In this document: positions 17,371-27,310 of the stretch, one piece after another
Numbering within the stretch: the first letter of the stretch is position 1
Layout: each line of letters opens with the position of its first letter
Source: Acidobacteriota bacterium
GTDB taxonomy: Bacteria > Acidobacteriota > Blastocatellia > Pyrinomonadales > Pyrinomonadaceae
NCBI GenBank assembly: GCA_003385635.1
Contig: QQUY01000001.1
Coordinates: 1,961,001 to 2,025,000, forward strand
Length of the DNA: 64,000 nt
Direction of reading: 5' to 3'
Made by a program: the position numbers and the translations under genes
Notes under the pieces: generated by a model
The model's database searches: none
What the model saw: the letters and a program-made list of their open reading frames with translations, nothing else
Told to the model about the DNA's origin: nothing

Positions 17371-18900
17371 ATGTCATTCAAATCAACCATCTCTGAACAG
17401 GCCTTGAATCTCACCGTCTTCCTTGGTGGAGGCCTTGTGATGGTCTATGAGATCGTGGGATCTCGCGTGCTATCGCCGTACGTCGGCACTTCGACCTACA
17501 CCTGGACAAGCCTTATAGGGATCATTCTCGGTGCGCTGAGCATTGGCTACTGGATCGCGGGACGTCTCGCCGACAGGCGACCCTCTCAAAGAGTCCTTGC
17601 AGCAGCACTTTTTGCTTCCGGACTCCTGGTCTGCGGGACGGTTATCGCGGACGATGTCGTTCTATCGGCGATCGCTTCTACACCTCTTCCACTTGAGATC
17701 AAGACCGTTGTTTCGTCACTTATCCTTTTTGCTCCTGCGGCGGCACTTATGGGGTTCATCGTCCCTTATGCCGTCAAGCTCAAGACACGTTCACTCGATG
17801 AAACCGGGGCCACGGTCGGCCGTCTGTACGCACTTTCAACTGTCGGAAGTATCGCAGGGACCTTTGCGGCTGGGTTCGTACTGATACCGTTTGTGGGAAG
17901 CACGCGCACGCTTTACGGTGTCGCCGCAATACTTTTCGTTCTCGGACTACTGCTATTCCCTTCCGCTGCACCCAGGCAGAAGGCAATGGCGGCAACCCTG
18001 CTGCTCGCTGCAGTAGTGATCAATGAAACCGCGGGAATGATGTTGGCGGGTACGCTCGGCGTTTACGAAACGGACACGAGGTATTCGAAGGTAAAGATTG
18101 TCGATACTGTAAAACGGGCGAACGGCCGGAAGATCCGTGCGATGTCGATCGATCCGTACATCTACCAGTCATCGATGTATCTTGACGACGGAGAGCCCGC
18201 CTCGAGCTACCATCGTTACTATCACCTGATCAATGCATTCAAGCCTGATTTCAGCAATGTGCTCATGATCGGGGGCGCGGGCTACTCTTTCCCGAAGCAA
18301 TATCTTAAACGTTATCCCGGAAAGAAGATCGACGTTGTTGAGATCGATCCCGGAATGACATCCCTTGCGCGCAAGTACTTCCGGCTGAAAGACGAAGCTG
18401 CGATGACGATAATCCACGAGGATGGACGCGTGTTTCTTAACGAGGCACCTTCCAAGAGTTACGATGCGGTGCTGATCGACGCTTTCAGCACGATGTTCAG
18501 CATTCCTCAACAGCTGACCACTATCGAGGCTGTACGTGAGATCAGCCGCGTATTAAAGCCCCACGGAGTAGTTATTCTCAACATAGGCACAGCGATAAAA
18601 GGCGATGCTGCGATGTTTCTCGGTGCGGAGATCGCGACCTATGAAGCGGTGTTCAACGAAGTCAGGGTCTATAAGGTCGACGATTCGAAAGCGGATGAGA
18701 ACGTACAGAACGTGATATTGGCGGCGTTCAAGGGCAGTGTGCCTGAAGCGGAAGGCCGGGATGACGAATCGAAGGAAATGCTAGCCACTGAGTTCCCTTC
18801 GGCGAGCGTCAGACGCTTCCCTGTTCTGACCGACGACCTCGCACCCGTCGAATACTACTCGTCATTCGCGCAAAGCAGGTTTGTGAAGGAGTTGAGGTGA
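17371..18900 (+). CDS. Membrane-bound (MFS-fused) spermidine synthase-like protein
   Basis: The 509-residue protein has about seven helices in residues 10-215 (starting LTVFLGGGLVMVYEIVGSRV, a sequence common to fused MFS/spermidine synthase proteins), then a soluble SAM-binding aminopropyltransferase-like domain: VLMIGGAGYSFPKQYLKRYP near residue 305, VVEIDPGM, IIHEDGRVFL and AVLIDAFS. The D of GGGDG is absent (GGAGYS), so true spermidine synthase activity is doubtful. The ATG at 17371 directly follows a terminator hairpin. An initiation codon much further in would remove the first helix, so this start is kept. The acceptor substrate is unknown. Confidence 0.8.
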   Translation: MSFKSTISEQALNLTVFLGGGLVMVYEIVGSRVLSPYVGTSTYTWTSLIGIILGALSIGYWIAGRLADRRPSQRVLAAALFASGLLVCGTVIADDVVLSAIASTPLPLEIKTVVSSLILFAPAAALMGFIVPYAVKLKTRSLDETGATVGRLYALSTVGSIAGTFAAGFVLIPFVGSTRTLYGVAAILFVLGLLLFPSAAPRQKAMAATLLLAAVVINETAGMMLAGTLGVYETDTRYSKVKIVDTVKRANGRKIRAMSIDPYIYQSSMYLDDGEPASSYHRYYHLINAFKPDFSNVLMIGGAGYSFPKQYLKRYPGKKIDVVEIDPGMTSLARKYFRLKDEAAMTIIHEDGRVFLNEAPSKSYDAVLIDAFSTMFSIPQQLTTIEAVREISRVLKPHGVVILNIGTAIKGDAAMFLGAEIATYEAVFNEVRVYKVDDSKADENVQNVILAAFKGSVPEAEGRDDESKEMLATEFPSASVRRFPVLTDDLAPVEYYSSFAQSRFVKELR

Positions 18901-19197
18901 ATCAGAGCGCACGCGTCTCGCGGGGTACCTAAGGATTTCGTTTTCGCCCTGAAGGGGCAACGGATGGTAGCCCCGGGCAGCCGAAGGCGCAACCCGGGGT
19001 AGGAAGTGCCGCCATACGCTTGAGCCGCGGAGCGGCGGGCCCGAGTTGGCTTAGTAGGCTGAGTTTGGTTAGTTAGAGAAGTCTAAATGTGTTGGTTTTC
19101 GCCCTGAAGGGGCGAGATCAACTTCTCACTCAACTCAGCAAACTCACCAACCGCAGCCATCTCAGCCAACTAGCCTAACTCCGTCAACCCTTGAACC
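18901..19197. repeat. Intergenic repeat cluster: two REP-like copies and two nine-base-period tracts
   Basis: No gene. Two direct copies of a REP-like core with the palindrome GCCCTGAAGGGGC lie at 18940-18959 and 19094-19113. A second palindromic block (CCCCGGG to CCCGGGG) lies near 18974-19000. Nonads run at 19045-19089 (GTTGGCTTA, GTAGGCTGA, GTTTGGTTA) and 19122-19202 (CAACTCAGC, AAACTCACC). The second tract is roughly the reverse complement of the first and runs into the lptD stop codon. Confidence 0.7.
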
Positions 19198-21720
19198 TCA
19201 TCGGTCCCCTTGAGCATATACCTCGGTTCCGAACGCGCCGATGCCGTTAAGGCGGAAGCTGAATACCACCCGGTTCTCGGATCTGACGCCGACGTTGTAA
19301 GTGTAGAACTGGGTCGCCAATGCGCAGCAGTCAAACGCATAACCCAATGTGTAAAGAGAGCTTACGACCGGCGTTCCCCCGGACTCACGGCGGTTCTGAA
19401 AGTCTAGAAAAAGTGACGTTCCCCCATACAGACCTCGATTCTTGTCGCCGATAAATATGGCCGGACTCCACTGCGAGCCTCTTAGTGTGCCGGCCTCTTT
19501 TCCGTTGTCATTGGCAAACTGACGCAGTGAGGGGATCAGGGTCACCGCGCGGGTGTAATAGAAGGTCTGGAAGATCTTTAAGAGTTTCGTGTTGTAGCCG
19601 ACTGTCGCCGAAATGTTTCGAAGTCCGTCGCCCTGTACGCCGACATCCATCTTTGAGTTGAAGAAAATGGTATTGAGAGGCCTGTAGGTCGCGTCGATAT
19701 TGATCGGCGAAAACCTGCGCGGAACCCCACCAAAGGTGTAGAAGGTAAGGTCCGTTATAGGCTTGATCTGGTTCCTTTCGCCCGGCTGAAGTGCGCCTCC
19801 AAAGTAAGGGTCGAAGTAGTACTTCCCTTTGATTGTCAGCGTGAAAATCTCGTACGGCTGAATGGACAGCGGGTCCTTATCACTGTCCGGAGTGTCCTTA
19901 AGGAGGTCCCTCGCATCGTCGGTCACGGCTTCCGTGTAGCGCCGCACGAAGAATCGGTTTGTGATCCCGTACTCCACTTCGTTAGTATCCGTTTCCGTGT
20001 CCTCGTAGTCGTACCTGATGATCTTCTCGAACTCGTTGATTCCCTTTCTGAAGCGGTAGGTCAGATACGGTTCTATGACGTGCCGGAACTTGAAACTGTC
20101 TTTCTTGCCGTAGAAATTCCTTGCAAGCGCGACGGGACGGACATCGAGCTCGAACTCCCCGTACTTCCTGAGCAGATCGGAACCAACGACCCTGCGCATA
20201 TCTTGGAGTTTATCGATCGAGTTCGAATAGTATGTAAATCTCCCTCCGGCCTTTGCAGTTATCGACAGGTATTTGAGGTCGATCGGAAGCGTTAATTCCG
20301 GATGTAAGTCGAATCTCTGTCCGACAACCGGTGTGACGATCGGGTCGCCGCCAGTCGCCTGTCTGTAAAGCTCGATACTGTCGGCATCATCACGTCTGGA
20401 GATGCCTTGCACACTGGTTTTGAACGAGAAATAGACGTTCTCAAAAAACGAAAGCTCCGACGGCCTCTTTTCGAATTCGATACTCGGAAGGTAGCGAGTC
20501 TTAACCCTCACGTTAGGGATCGAGGTCACGTTCGAACGGGCCAGGATGTTCAGGGTGTAGTTGCGCCAGCTCTTGTTTACAAACGCCTCAGACGTCTCTA
20601 TAGGTGATGTGATCTGCTGAATGCCGTCAAAGAACACCTGCCTGAACGCAAGGCTCGATGTGATCCGCACGTCTGCCACACCTACAAACCCGTTGGCAAA
20701 ATAGTGGATTCCTTCGGCATAGACGCTGGTCCCGCCCTGATCAGGGTTCTCGGCGCTCGCCTCCGGCCCGATGACCCGGTCCGCGACTCCGTAGAGTCCG
20801 AAGTTAAAATATGACCGGGAATTGGCGCGCGTCCTGACATCTACCCCGTACCCGATACCGCGTCCTGTGAAAAGATCGCCGCGAAACGTTGCGTCGGCAG
20901 ACTTGCCCAAGGTCTGATAGTAAGCGCCCGAAAACCTGAATCCCTTGTTGGCGGAGAACCCGAAAGTAGGTGTAAGGAAACCCGAACTCCGCGCGCGTTC
21001 CTTTATAGGGATCGAAACATAGGGAAGCGCCAGCACGGGAATGTTCTTAATTCTGAACCGGGGATAGCTAAGCTTGAGCTTGTCATTCGCTACAACTGTC
21101 GCCTTGTCTGCCTTGAAGCTCCATTTCGGAACCGTGTCTTCGCAGGCAGTGAAAACGCCGTTACTGATCACGACCTCTTCCAGTTTTGTTCGCTCTACCT
21201 TGTCCGCAGTGAAATAGATTATCGTCCCGTCGTCGGTCTGGTTGGTGTAGCCGGTGGAGTTTTCAAAGGTGCCGAGTTTGGTCTGGTAATTCCAGATACC
21301 GCTGGTCCCGGTTATCCTTTGGTCATCCCCCTGATCAAATACGACGCTTCCTTCGGCGGTTATCGTGTTCGTCTCTTCGTAAATTACGATCTTGTCGGCC
21401 TGCAGACGATAAATCCCGTATCTGACATCGACGTTACCCTCGTGGGTGATGATCCTCTTGCCGTCTTCCCCTGTGATCTGCTGGCTGTCCGAATACACGA
21501 CGAGTTCGTCGCCGCCGCCTTCAGGGACGTAACCTGAGTCCTGTTTTCTTTGTCGGGGTGTTATTGGACGGTCGGGAGCGACCGGATTAACGTCGGGGGT
21601 ATCCGAAACGGGGTTTGCGACCTCTCGTTCGACCGGGTTGGTTTGCTGAGCCTCCGAAGTTATCGGGAAGAGGAAGAGGAACGCAAAGCTAAGTAATACT
21701 AGACCGATTCGGCACCGCAT
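19198..21720 (-). CDS. lptD: LPS-assembly outer-membrane protein LptD
   Basis: LptD forms the outer-membrane barrel that inserts lipopolysaccharide into the outer leaflet with LptE. The protein has a signal peptide (RIGLVLLSFAFLFLFP, ending SEAQ), an N-terminal OstA/LptA-like beta-jellyroll with VVYSDSQQITGEDGKRI, IYRLQADKIVIYEETNTITAEG and a GTSGIWNYQTKLGTFEN block, then a barrel domain with the NIPVLALPYVSIPIKERARS and SGFLTPTFGFSANKGFRF segments typical of LptD. The ATG at 21720 (840 residues) directly begins the signal peptide; another 12 codons upstream is possible. Paired cysteines are fewer than in E. coli LptD. Divergent from the NtrC-type regulator. Confidence 0.9.
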   Translation of the reverse strand: MRCRIGLVLLSFAFLFLFPITSEAQQTNPVEREVANPVSDTPDVNPVAPDRPITPRQRKQDSGYVPEGGGDELVVYSDSQQITGEDGKRIITHEGNVDVRYGIYRLQADKIVIYEETNTITAEGSVVFDQGDDQRITGTSGIWNYQTKLGTFENSTGYTNQTDDGTIIYFTADKVERTKLEEVVISNGVFTACEDTVPKWSFKADKATVVANDKLKLSYPRFRIKNIPVLALPYVSIPIKERARSSGFLTPTFGFSANKGFRFSGAYYQTLGKSADATFRGDLFTGRGIGYGVDVRTRANSRSYFNFGLYGVADRVIGPEASAENPDQGGTSVYAEGIHYFANGFVGVADVRITSSLAFRQVFFDGIQQITSPIETSEAFVNKSWRNYTLNILARSNVTSIPNVRVKTRYLPSIEFEKRPSELSFFENVYFSFKTSVQGISRRDDADSIELYRQATGGDPIVTPVVGQRFDLHPELTLPIDLKYLSITAKAGGRFTYYSNSIDKLQDMRRVVGSDLLRKYGEFELDVRPVALARNFYGKKDSFKFRHVIEPYLTYRFRKGINEFEKIIRYDYEDTETDTNEVEYGITNRFFVRRYTEAVTDDARDLLKDTPDSDKDPLSIQPYEIFTLTIKGKYYFDPYFGGALQPGERNQIKPITDLTFYTFGGVPRRFSPINIDATYRPLNTIFFNSKMDVGVQGDGLRNISATVGYNTKLLKIFQTFYYTRAVTLIPSLRQFANDNGKEAGTLRGSQWSPAIFIGDKNRGLYGGTSLFLDFQNRRESGGTPVVSSLYTLGYAFDCCALATQFYTYNVGVRSENRVVFSFRLNGIGAFGTEVYAQGDR

Positions 21721-21854
21721 ATTTGGCTCACGCGTAAACGTTTTCGATGCTACCACGAATGGCCGGAATTCATAAACGCCTGTGTTAAACTCAATTTTGT
21801 AAGCATTTAGCAGTCTTTTCGATAGTCGTTCCCTGACCTGGATACCGCGTCGCA

Positions 21855-23231
21855 GTGACCTCAGAAATGGGTGAAACCCGAGAACAATCTGTACTTGTTG
21901 TTGAAGACGAAGAGCTTATGCGGAATATTCTCCGCGAGCTGCTCGAAGACGAAGGGTACAGCGTGCTTTCCGCAGACAGTGCTGAATCCGGGCTTGAGAT
22001 CTTCGCTTCTTCCGAAGTCTCCGTGATCATCACCGATATCAAAATGTCCGGAATGGACGGTATCGAGCTGCTGGACCGAATCAAACAGATCGACGAAAAC
22101 GCGCTGGTAATCATAATCACAGCTTATTCGTCCGTCGACTCTGCCGTGGCCGCTCTCAGGAAAGGCGCTTACGACTACGTCACAAAACCCTTCGTCAATG
22201 AAGACCTGATCCAGACGGTCAAGAACGCGATCCGCCTTCGAGAGCTGTTCTCGGAGAACCGAGTGCTCAAAAGAGAGCTCGACCGAAAGACCAGTTTCGA
22301 CGGAATAATCGGAAACAGCGATGCGCTTCAGAGCGTTTTCAGGATCGTTGAAAAGGTCGCCGATTCAAATGCACACGTCCTTATCCAGGGCGAAAGCGGA
22401 ACCGGCAAAGAGTTGTTTGCCCGCGCTCTTCACCAAAAAAGCTCCAGGGCGGATAAGCCGTTTCTGGCGGTCAACTGCGGCGCCCTTCCGGAGACACTTC
22501 TCGAGAGCGAGTTATTCGGACACAAGAAAGGGTCTTTTACTGGAGCTACTTCGGACAAGAAAGGGCTCTTCAGGTCGGCGGACGGAGGAACGCTCTTCCT
22601 CGACGAGATCGGTGAAATGCCGCAACCGCTTCAGGTCAAACTTCTTCGGGCCGTGCAGGAACAGGAGGTAACTCCCGTAGGTGGGTCCGAACCCGTGACT
22701 TTTGATGTACGGATCGTTGCGGCCACAAACAAGGACCTAGAGAAGGAAGTCGCTGAAAAGCGGTTTCGTGAGGACCTCTTTTACCGCCTGAATGTGGTGG
22801 AGATCAATGTCCCGCCACTGCGCGAGCGCCGTGAAGACATACCGCTGCTTGCGAAGCACTTCGCGGCGCGAACAGCCACTGAACAGAATGCCGATGAAAA
22901 GCCTCTGTCGACGGAGGCGATGTCTGCTTTGGTCAACCACAAGTGGCAGGGCAATGTTCGCGAGCTGATGAACGCAATCGAACGGGCGTATCTGCTTAGC
23001 TCAGAGGAGATAGACCTTGAGAGTCTTCCGCCGAGAATTAAGAACGGCGCAGAAGGCGGTTTCGAGATCCGCGATCCCAACGGTATCAGACCGACACTGG
23101 ACGAGATCGAACGGCGCTACATACTGGAAACCCTGCAGGCAGTAAAGAACGATAAGGCGGCAGCTGCGGAGATCCTAGGAATAGATCTTTCGACGCTCTA
23201 TCGCAAGCTGAAGAAATACAATGAGATTTAG
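21855..23231 (+). CDS. NtrC-family sigma-54-dependent response regulator
   Basis: The 458-residue protein has a receiver domain (VVEDEE acidic pocket, phospho-acceptor Asp61 in [12 protein letters not shown], Lys in YVTKPF), an AAA+ domain with Walker A GESGTGKE at 179-186, the sigma-54 loop GSFTGA at 226-231 (Ser for the usual Ala), [13 protein letters not shown] as Walker B, and a C-terminal Fis-type helix-turn-helix ([22 protein letters not shown]). Start is GTG at 21855, or ATG at 21867. No histidine kinase is adjacent, so it is an orphan. It shares a 134-base spacer with lptD, and I see no clear sigma-54 promoter there. Confidence 0.88.
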   Translation: MTSEMGETREQSVLVVEDEELMRNILRELLEDEGYSVLSADSAESGLEIFASSEVSVIITDIKMSGMDGIELLDRIKQIDENALVIIITAYSSVDSAVAALRKGAYDYVTKPFVNEDLIQTVKNAIRLRELFSENRVLKRELDRKTSFDGIIGNSDALQSVFRIVEKVADSNAHVLIQGESGTGKELFARALHQKSSRADKPFLAVNCGALPETLLESELFGHKKGSFTGATSDKKGLFRSADGGTLFLDEIGEMPQPLQVKLLRAVQEQEVTPVGGSEPVTFDVRIVAATNKDLEKEVAEKRFREDLFYRLNVVEINVPPLRERREDIPLLAKHFAARTATEQNADEKPLSTEAMSALVNHKWQGNVRELMNAIERAYLLSSEEIDLESLPPRIKNGAEGGFEIRDPNGIRPTLDEIERRYILETLQAVKNDKAAAAEILGIDLSTLYRKLKKYNEI

Positions 23232-23234
23232 CAA

Positions 23235-23774
23235 TTACTTGGTGAGGAGTGTCAGCACGAAGTAGTCCGTTTCGTCGATATGCACAAAGGTCCCGGTCTT
23301 GTACGGGCCTTTCGCAAGCGAACTGGCGTTGTAGCCTTTTCCCTTCAGGGTTTCGTCGCCCGTAGTTGAACTTCTGGCCGCGAGCTCCGGCGGAAACCAA
23401 GTTTCGGGGTCCACTTTGGCATCGAATGGCTGACCCTTTGACGACAGTTCTTCGCGGATCTTTTCACCGTCTTCCTTCGAGAACCGGAAGACCGCTGTCA
23501 GCTTCTTTCCTCCGCCTGCATCCTCCGCGATCTCCTCTTCGCGCCAGACGCTGTCCTGTTCTGGCTCGTAAGGGATCTCAACGAGCTCGCTGAGCTTGAT
23601 CGCGTTGTCCTCCGCAATATTCTCATTGGAGTTGACGTTTAGGTTGATCGGGCGGTTCGTATCTTCTGGGGGGCGAAGCTGATTTGCCTCCCCGTAATCC
23701 TTGTCTTCAACACAGCCTGAAAAGATGAGTATGGATAAAAGTATGGTGTAGACGCACCAACGAGGGCAGATCAT
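23235..23774 (-). CDS. Predicted lipoprotein of unknown function
   Basis: The ATG at 23774 (MICPRW) gives 179 residues with a lipoprotein signal, SILIFSGC, where the Cys would be lipidated; in-frame ATGs at 23795 and 23810 only lengthen the N-region. A GAGAAGG lies about 12 bases before the chosen start. After an Asn-rich linker (NLNVNSNENIAEDN), the body has WREEEIAEDAGGGKKLTAVFRF and ends FVHIDETDYFVLTLLTK. No family is recognised. It converges on the NtrC-type gene with three bases between stops. Lipoproteins with similar Asn-rich linkers occur at 41726-42337. Confidence 0.7.
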   Translation of the reverse strand: MICPRWCVYTILLSILIFSGCVEDKDYGEANQLRPPEDTNRPINLNVNSNENIAEDNAIKLSELVEIPYEPEQDSVWREEEIAEDAGGGKKLTAVFRFSKEDGEKIREELSSKGQPFDAKVDPETWFPPELAARSSTTGDETLKGKGYNASSLAKGPYKTGTFVHIDETDYFVLTLLTK

Positions 23775-23887
23775 TCGGAAATAGTACCTTCTCATGCAAC
23801 GGTTTGGCAATGTTTTGAGACAGCCTGTTAGATCAACGCACCCCGCCGGACAGATGTTTCGAATCGGTCCGCGCCCTGAGATCCTTT

Positions 23888-23916
23888 TTGCCGAAGCGAT
23901 GGCGTTGAACTAGAAT
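23888..23916 (+). promoter_or_regulatory. Promoter for the mutase operon
   Basis: TTGCCG, 17 bases, TAGAAT; the ATG of the mutase gene is 41 bases downstream of the -10 element. AGGCAGGAGC before the ATG is the ribosome-binding site. Confidence 0.55.
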
Positions 23917-23956
23917 GTAGAGTTACACTTAACGCCTCAAACAGGCAGGAGCAATA

Positions 23957-25639
23957 ATGCCCAATATCAAGGAAAAGCTGTCAGATAAACACTCGGACAA
24001 GGAACGGTGGGAAGAGGAGACTCTCAAGCCGGTGACCGAAAAACGGCCGGAACGAAAAGAGTCTTTTGAAGGCGTCTCGCTTGAAGCGGTCGACAGGCTT
24101 TACACCGAAGCCGATATCGACGAGATCGATCCGAAAGCGGACATCGGATTCCCGGGCGAGTACCCCTACACGCGGGGGATCCACCCGACAGGCTATCGTG
24201 GAAAGCTGTGGACGATGCGCCAGTTCGCTGGCTTTTCTTCTCCCGAAGACACGAACCGCCGATTCAAATACCTGATGAAGCAGGGCCAGACCGGGCTTTC
24301 AGTTGCTTATGATCTTCCCGCGCTGATGGGTCTCGACGCAGATTCCCCCCTTTCGGAAGGCGAGGTCGGAAAGTGCGGAGTCGCTGTGTCCTCGTTGGCG
24401 GATTTTGAGGTGCTCTTCGACGGTATCGACCTCGAGGAAGTCACGGTCTCGCAGACGATCAATGCTCCTGCCTGGATATTCCTTGCGTTCTACCTTGTCG
24501 TTGCCGAAAAGCAGGGCGCGGATTTCAGGAAGATCTCGGGAACGCTCCAGAACGATATCCTGAAGGAATACATCGCTCAGAAGGAATGGGTCTACCCGAT
24601 CCGGCCGGCCATGAAGTTGGTCATCGACACGTTCGAATACTGCAAGGACAATGTGCCCCGCTACAATCCGATCTCGGTTTCCGGATATCACATACGCGAG
24701 GCGGGAGCGACCGCGCTTCAGGAACTCGCGTTCACCCTTCGGGACGGAGTTGAATATGTCCAGTACGGGATCGACCGTGGAATGGATGTCGACGAGTTTG
24801 TTCCCAGGCTATCCTTCTTCTTTAACGCCCATAACGACTTTTTCGAAGAGATCGCGAAGTACCGCGCAGCGAGGATCGTCTGGGCAAAGACAATGAAGGA
24901 ACGCTTCGGGGCCAAGTCCGAGAGGACGATGAAGCTCCGGTTTCATACCCAGACCGCTGGCGTCTCGCTTACGGTTCAGCAACCCCTGATCAACATCGCG
25001 CGTGTGGCGATCCAGGCACTGGCGGGTGTACTAGGCGGCACGCAAAGCCTGCATACGGATGCTTATGACGAAGCGCTCGCGCTTCCGACCGATGAAGCCG
25101 CACTTATCGCACTCAGGACCCAGCAGATCATCGCCGAAGAAACGGGAGTAGCGAACACTGTTGATCCCCTTGGCGGAAGTTACTATCTCGAATCGCTGAC
25201 ACAGAAGATGGTCGACGGATGTCTCGACTATTTCGACAAGATCGACGGATTTGGAGGAATGGTCGAAGCCATCGAGGCGGGGTTCCCGCAGCGCGAGATC
25301 CAGGAATCTGCCTACCAGTATCAAAAAGCTGTTGAGCGAAAAGAGCAGACGATCGTCGGTGTGAACAAGTATGTGATGGAGCAGGAGATCTCAAAGACCG
25401 ACATCCTCAAGATCGATGAATCGGTCCGCGATCACCAGCTAGAACGTCTCGATCAGACTAAGTCATCCAGAGATAACGGAGCCGTCGAGAATGCGCTCGA
25501 GAAGCTGAAGCAGGGTGCCGAAGCGCGCATCAACCTGATGCCGGCAACGATCGAGGCCGTTAAGGCCTACGCAACCATTGAAGAGATCTGTACGGCGCTC
25601 CGCGACGTTTACGGTGTTTACGAAGAACCAGCATTCTAG
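23957..25639 (+). CDS. icmA: Isobutyryl-CoA mutase-type large subunit (B12-dependent acyl-CoA mutase)
   Basis: The 560-residue protein is the TIM-barrel catalytic subunit of a B12-dependent acyl-CoA mutase, without the cobalamin-binding domain. Annotation pipelines would call it methylmalonyl-CoA mutase, but the substrate residues differ: Phe90 ([10 protein letters not shown]) replaces the catalytic Tyr89 of methylmalonyl-CoA mutase, and Gln208 (KEYIAQKEW) replaces Arg207, which binds the free carboxylate. Ala117 rather than Asp argues against 2-hydroxyisobutyryl-CoA mutase. Phe/Gln is the known isobutyryl-CoA mutase signature, so it should interconvert isobutyryl-CoA and butyryl-CoA. The length matches IcmA. 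The B12 subunit is at 27791. The first gene of an operon with the desaturase-like gene. Confidence 0.85.
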   Translation: MPNIKEKLSDKHSDKERWEEETLKPVTEKRPERKESFEGVSLEAVDRLYTEADIDEIDPKADIGFPGEYPYTRGIHPTGYRGKLWTMRQFAGFSSPEDTNRRFKYLMKQGQTGLSVAYDLPALMGLDADSPLSEGEVGKCGVAVSSLADFEVLFDGIDLEEVTVSQTINAPAWIFLAFYLVVAEKQGADFRKISGTLQNDILKEYIAQKEWVYPIRPAMKLVIDTFEYCKDNVPRYNPISVSGYHIREAGATALQELAFTLRDGVEYVQYGIDRGMDVDEFVPRLSFFFNAHNDFFEEIAKYRAARIVWAKTMKERFGAKSERTMKLRFHTQTAGVSLTVQQPLINIARVAIQALAGVLGGTQSLHTDAYDEALALPTDEAALIALRTQQIIAEETGVANTVDPLGGSYYLESLTQKMVDGCLDYFDKIDGFGGMVEAIEAGFPQREIQESAYQYQKAVERKEQTIVGVNKYVMEQEISKTDILKIDESVRDHQLERLDQTKSSRDNGAVENALEKLKQGAEARINLMPATIEAVKAYATIEEICTALRDVYGVYEEPAF

Positions 25640-25649
25640 GAACTGATCG

Positions 25650-26510
25650 ATGCTCAAACCGACGGTGATAGCGATTCCCTTTTTCGCGCTGATGATCGCG
25701 ATCGAGGCGTATCTCGTCATTCGTGAGGACCGCGAGAAGTTCGACAAATGGGACACGTGGAACAATGTCCTGATCGGTTTCGTCAGCGTGGCATTCGGTT
25801 CCCTGATAGCGATCGTAACCGCGAACTTTTATCTCTGGGCTTATGAGATCGCACCGTTCAGAATGCCTATGGATACCTGGTGGCCGTGGGTGATACTGGT
25901 ACTCGCTGACGATTTCGCATATTACTGGTTCCACCGCTTCAGCCACGAGATGCGGTTTCTCTGGAATTTCCACGTCGTCCACCATTCTTCCGAAGAATAC
26001 AACCTGAGCGTCGCGGTCCGGCAAAGCTGGTTCGGCGGTGCCGTGCACTGGGCCTTCTACATTCCGCTGGCATTCCTGGGGTTTCCTTTCGCCGCTTTCG
26101 TATTCGTTCACGGTATAAACCTGATCTACCAATTCTGGATCCACACAAAACTGATCACGCGGCTCGGTCCGCTGGAATGGGTCTTCAATACGCCTTCACA
26201 TCACCGCGTCCACCACGGCGTAAACGACGAGTACCTGGACAAGAACTACGCCGGCATTTTCATAATTTGGGACCGCATGTTCGGCACGTTCGTCGAGGAA
26301 CGTGAAGAGGTGAAATACGGGATCATCAAGCCGATCAACAGTTACAATTCGGTCTGGATCAACACCCACGGATGGTTTGAGATGGCGGAGGCAATGCGAA
26401 ACTCAAAGGGATTCTGGAACAAGCTTCGATGTATCTTCGGTTCGCCAAATATGGACCACAAGGCCGGGGAGACAGTCAATGTCGGCCTCGAATCTCCGGA
26501 ACACGTATGA
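25650..26510 (+). CDS. Sterol desaturase/fatty acid hydroxylase-family membrane di-iron enzyme
   Basis: The 286-residue protein has four or more helices and the histidine clusters that bind the di-iron centre: DFAYYWFHRFSHE near residues 88-100, FHVVHHSSEE near 109-118 and SHHRVHHGVND near 187-197. Members hydroxylate or desaturate lipids using oxygen at the cytoplasmic face of the membrane. The gene begins 10 bases after the mutase gene and overlaps the next by four, so it is in the same operon. A lipid substrate connected with branched-chain acyl groups is a reasonable inference; nothing fixes whether it acts on fatty acids, carotenoids or hopanoids. Confidence 0.83.
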   Translation: MLKPTVIAIPFFALMIAIEAYLVIREDREKFDKWDTWNNVLIGFVSVAFGSLIAIVTANFYLWAYEIAPFRMPMDTWWPWVILVLADDFAYYWFHRFSHEMRFLWNFHVVHHSSEEYNLSVAVRQSWFGGAVHWAFYIPLAFLGFPFAAFVFVHGINLIYQFWIHTKLITRLGPLEWVFNTPSHHRVHHGVNDEYLDKNYAGIFIIWDRMFGTFVEEREEVKYGIIKPINSYNSVWINTHGWFEMAEAMRNSKGFWNKLRCIFGSPNMDHKAGETVNVGLESPEHV

Positions 26511-27238
26511 AATACTTTGCCACTTTTGCCGCTTTATTCGTACTTTCCGTTCCAGTGACGGCTCAGATCACGGTCACGCCAAAGAAGGTCGTTTATGAGC
26601 GGAAAAGTACCGAGGCTCCGGACTTCAAGAAGAAGTTCGAGGTAACTTACCCTGTGTTCGAAGATGTGACGGATACGGCAGTCAAGAAAAGACTGGAAGA
26701 GTCCGTCGACTACTGGAAGATCTTTGACACGACACTTGAAGAGAATCTCGGCGACTACTACTGGCTTGACTCATTCTGGTACGAAGTGGGTTACAACAAG
26801 AATTCCCTGGTTGTCATAAAGCTCTTTATGGAAGGTTCGGGAGCGTATCCGGACGGTGTGGTCAAGACCTTTGTGCTGGACACCACGACTGGTCAACGAG
26901 TTGCTATCCAGGAGACTTTTACCGGCCTTCCTGAGCTTGTGGAGAAGCTTTCGAAGATGCAGGAAGCCGAGATCGCCAACGACATCAAGCAGTGGAAAGA
27001 AGAGGAAGGCGATGCCGACGCTGCTGACACGATCGCCCAGGAGATGGAAGGGAAAGCGATCACGGTTGAATCTCTGGAAGAGTTTTCAGTGACAGATGAT
27101 GGCGTGATCTTCCATTTCGATTACGGCTTTCCGTACGCGATCAGAGCATTTCAACCGCTAGGCGACTATTCGTTCACATGGGAAGAGATCTCACCGCATA
27201 TCAGAAAGGACGGGATCCTAGGGAGATTCAGGAAGTAA
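26507..27238 (+). CDS. Secreted DUF3298/RsiV-like protein
   Basis: The ATG overlaps the upstream TGA (ATGA), giving 243 residues with a signal peptide ending PVTAQ. The body shows FEVTYPVFEDVTDTAVKKRL, FMEGSGAYPDGVVKTF, and a C-terminal VTDDGVIFHFDYGFPYAIRAF, where the last block resembles the DUF3298 core (normally FxPYxxxPYAxG). Similar folds are found in RsiV and in secreted lysozyme-binding or peptidoglycan-associated proteins. A second such protein lies at 47500-48852. Function unknown. The stop codon is inside a heptad repeat. Confidence 0.65.
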   Translation: MKYFATFAALFVLSVPVTAQITVTPKKVVYERKSTEAPDFKKKFEVTYPVFEDVTDTAVKKRLEESVDYWKIFDTTLEENLGDYYWLDSFWYEVGYNKNSLVVIKLFMEGSGAYPDGVVKTFVLDTTTGQRVAIQETFTGLPELVEKLSKMQEAEIANDIKQWKEEEGDADAADTIAQEMEGKAITVESLEEFSVTDDGVIFHFDYGFPYAIRAFQPLGDYSFTWEEISPHIRKDGILGRFRK

Positions 27239-27276
27239 TGAGTACTGAGAGATGAGTGCTGAGAGATAAGTGCACC
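27235..27276 (+). repeat. Heptad repeat overlapping a stop codon
   Basis: Six 7-base units in register: GTAATGA, GTACTGA, GAGATGA, GTGCTGA, GAGATAA, GTGCACC. The TAA stop of the DUF3298-like gene is within the first unit. Confidence 0.8.
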
Positions 27277-27280
27277 CGAG

Positions 27281-27310
27281 CGCCCGCGTCCCGCGGGCGG
27301 TTCTTTTTTT
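27281..27310 (+). terminator. Intrinsic terminator of the mutase operon
   Basis: CGCCCGCG pairs perfectly with CGCGGGCG around TCC, followed by TTCTTTTTTT. Confidence 0.85.

Noticed and set aside
23820..23956. Cobalamin riboswitch before the B12-dependent mutase
   Set aside because: The spacer is too short and no B12-box-like sequence is visible.
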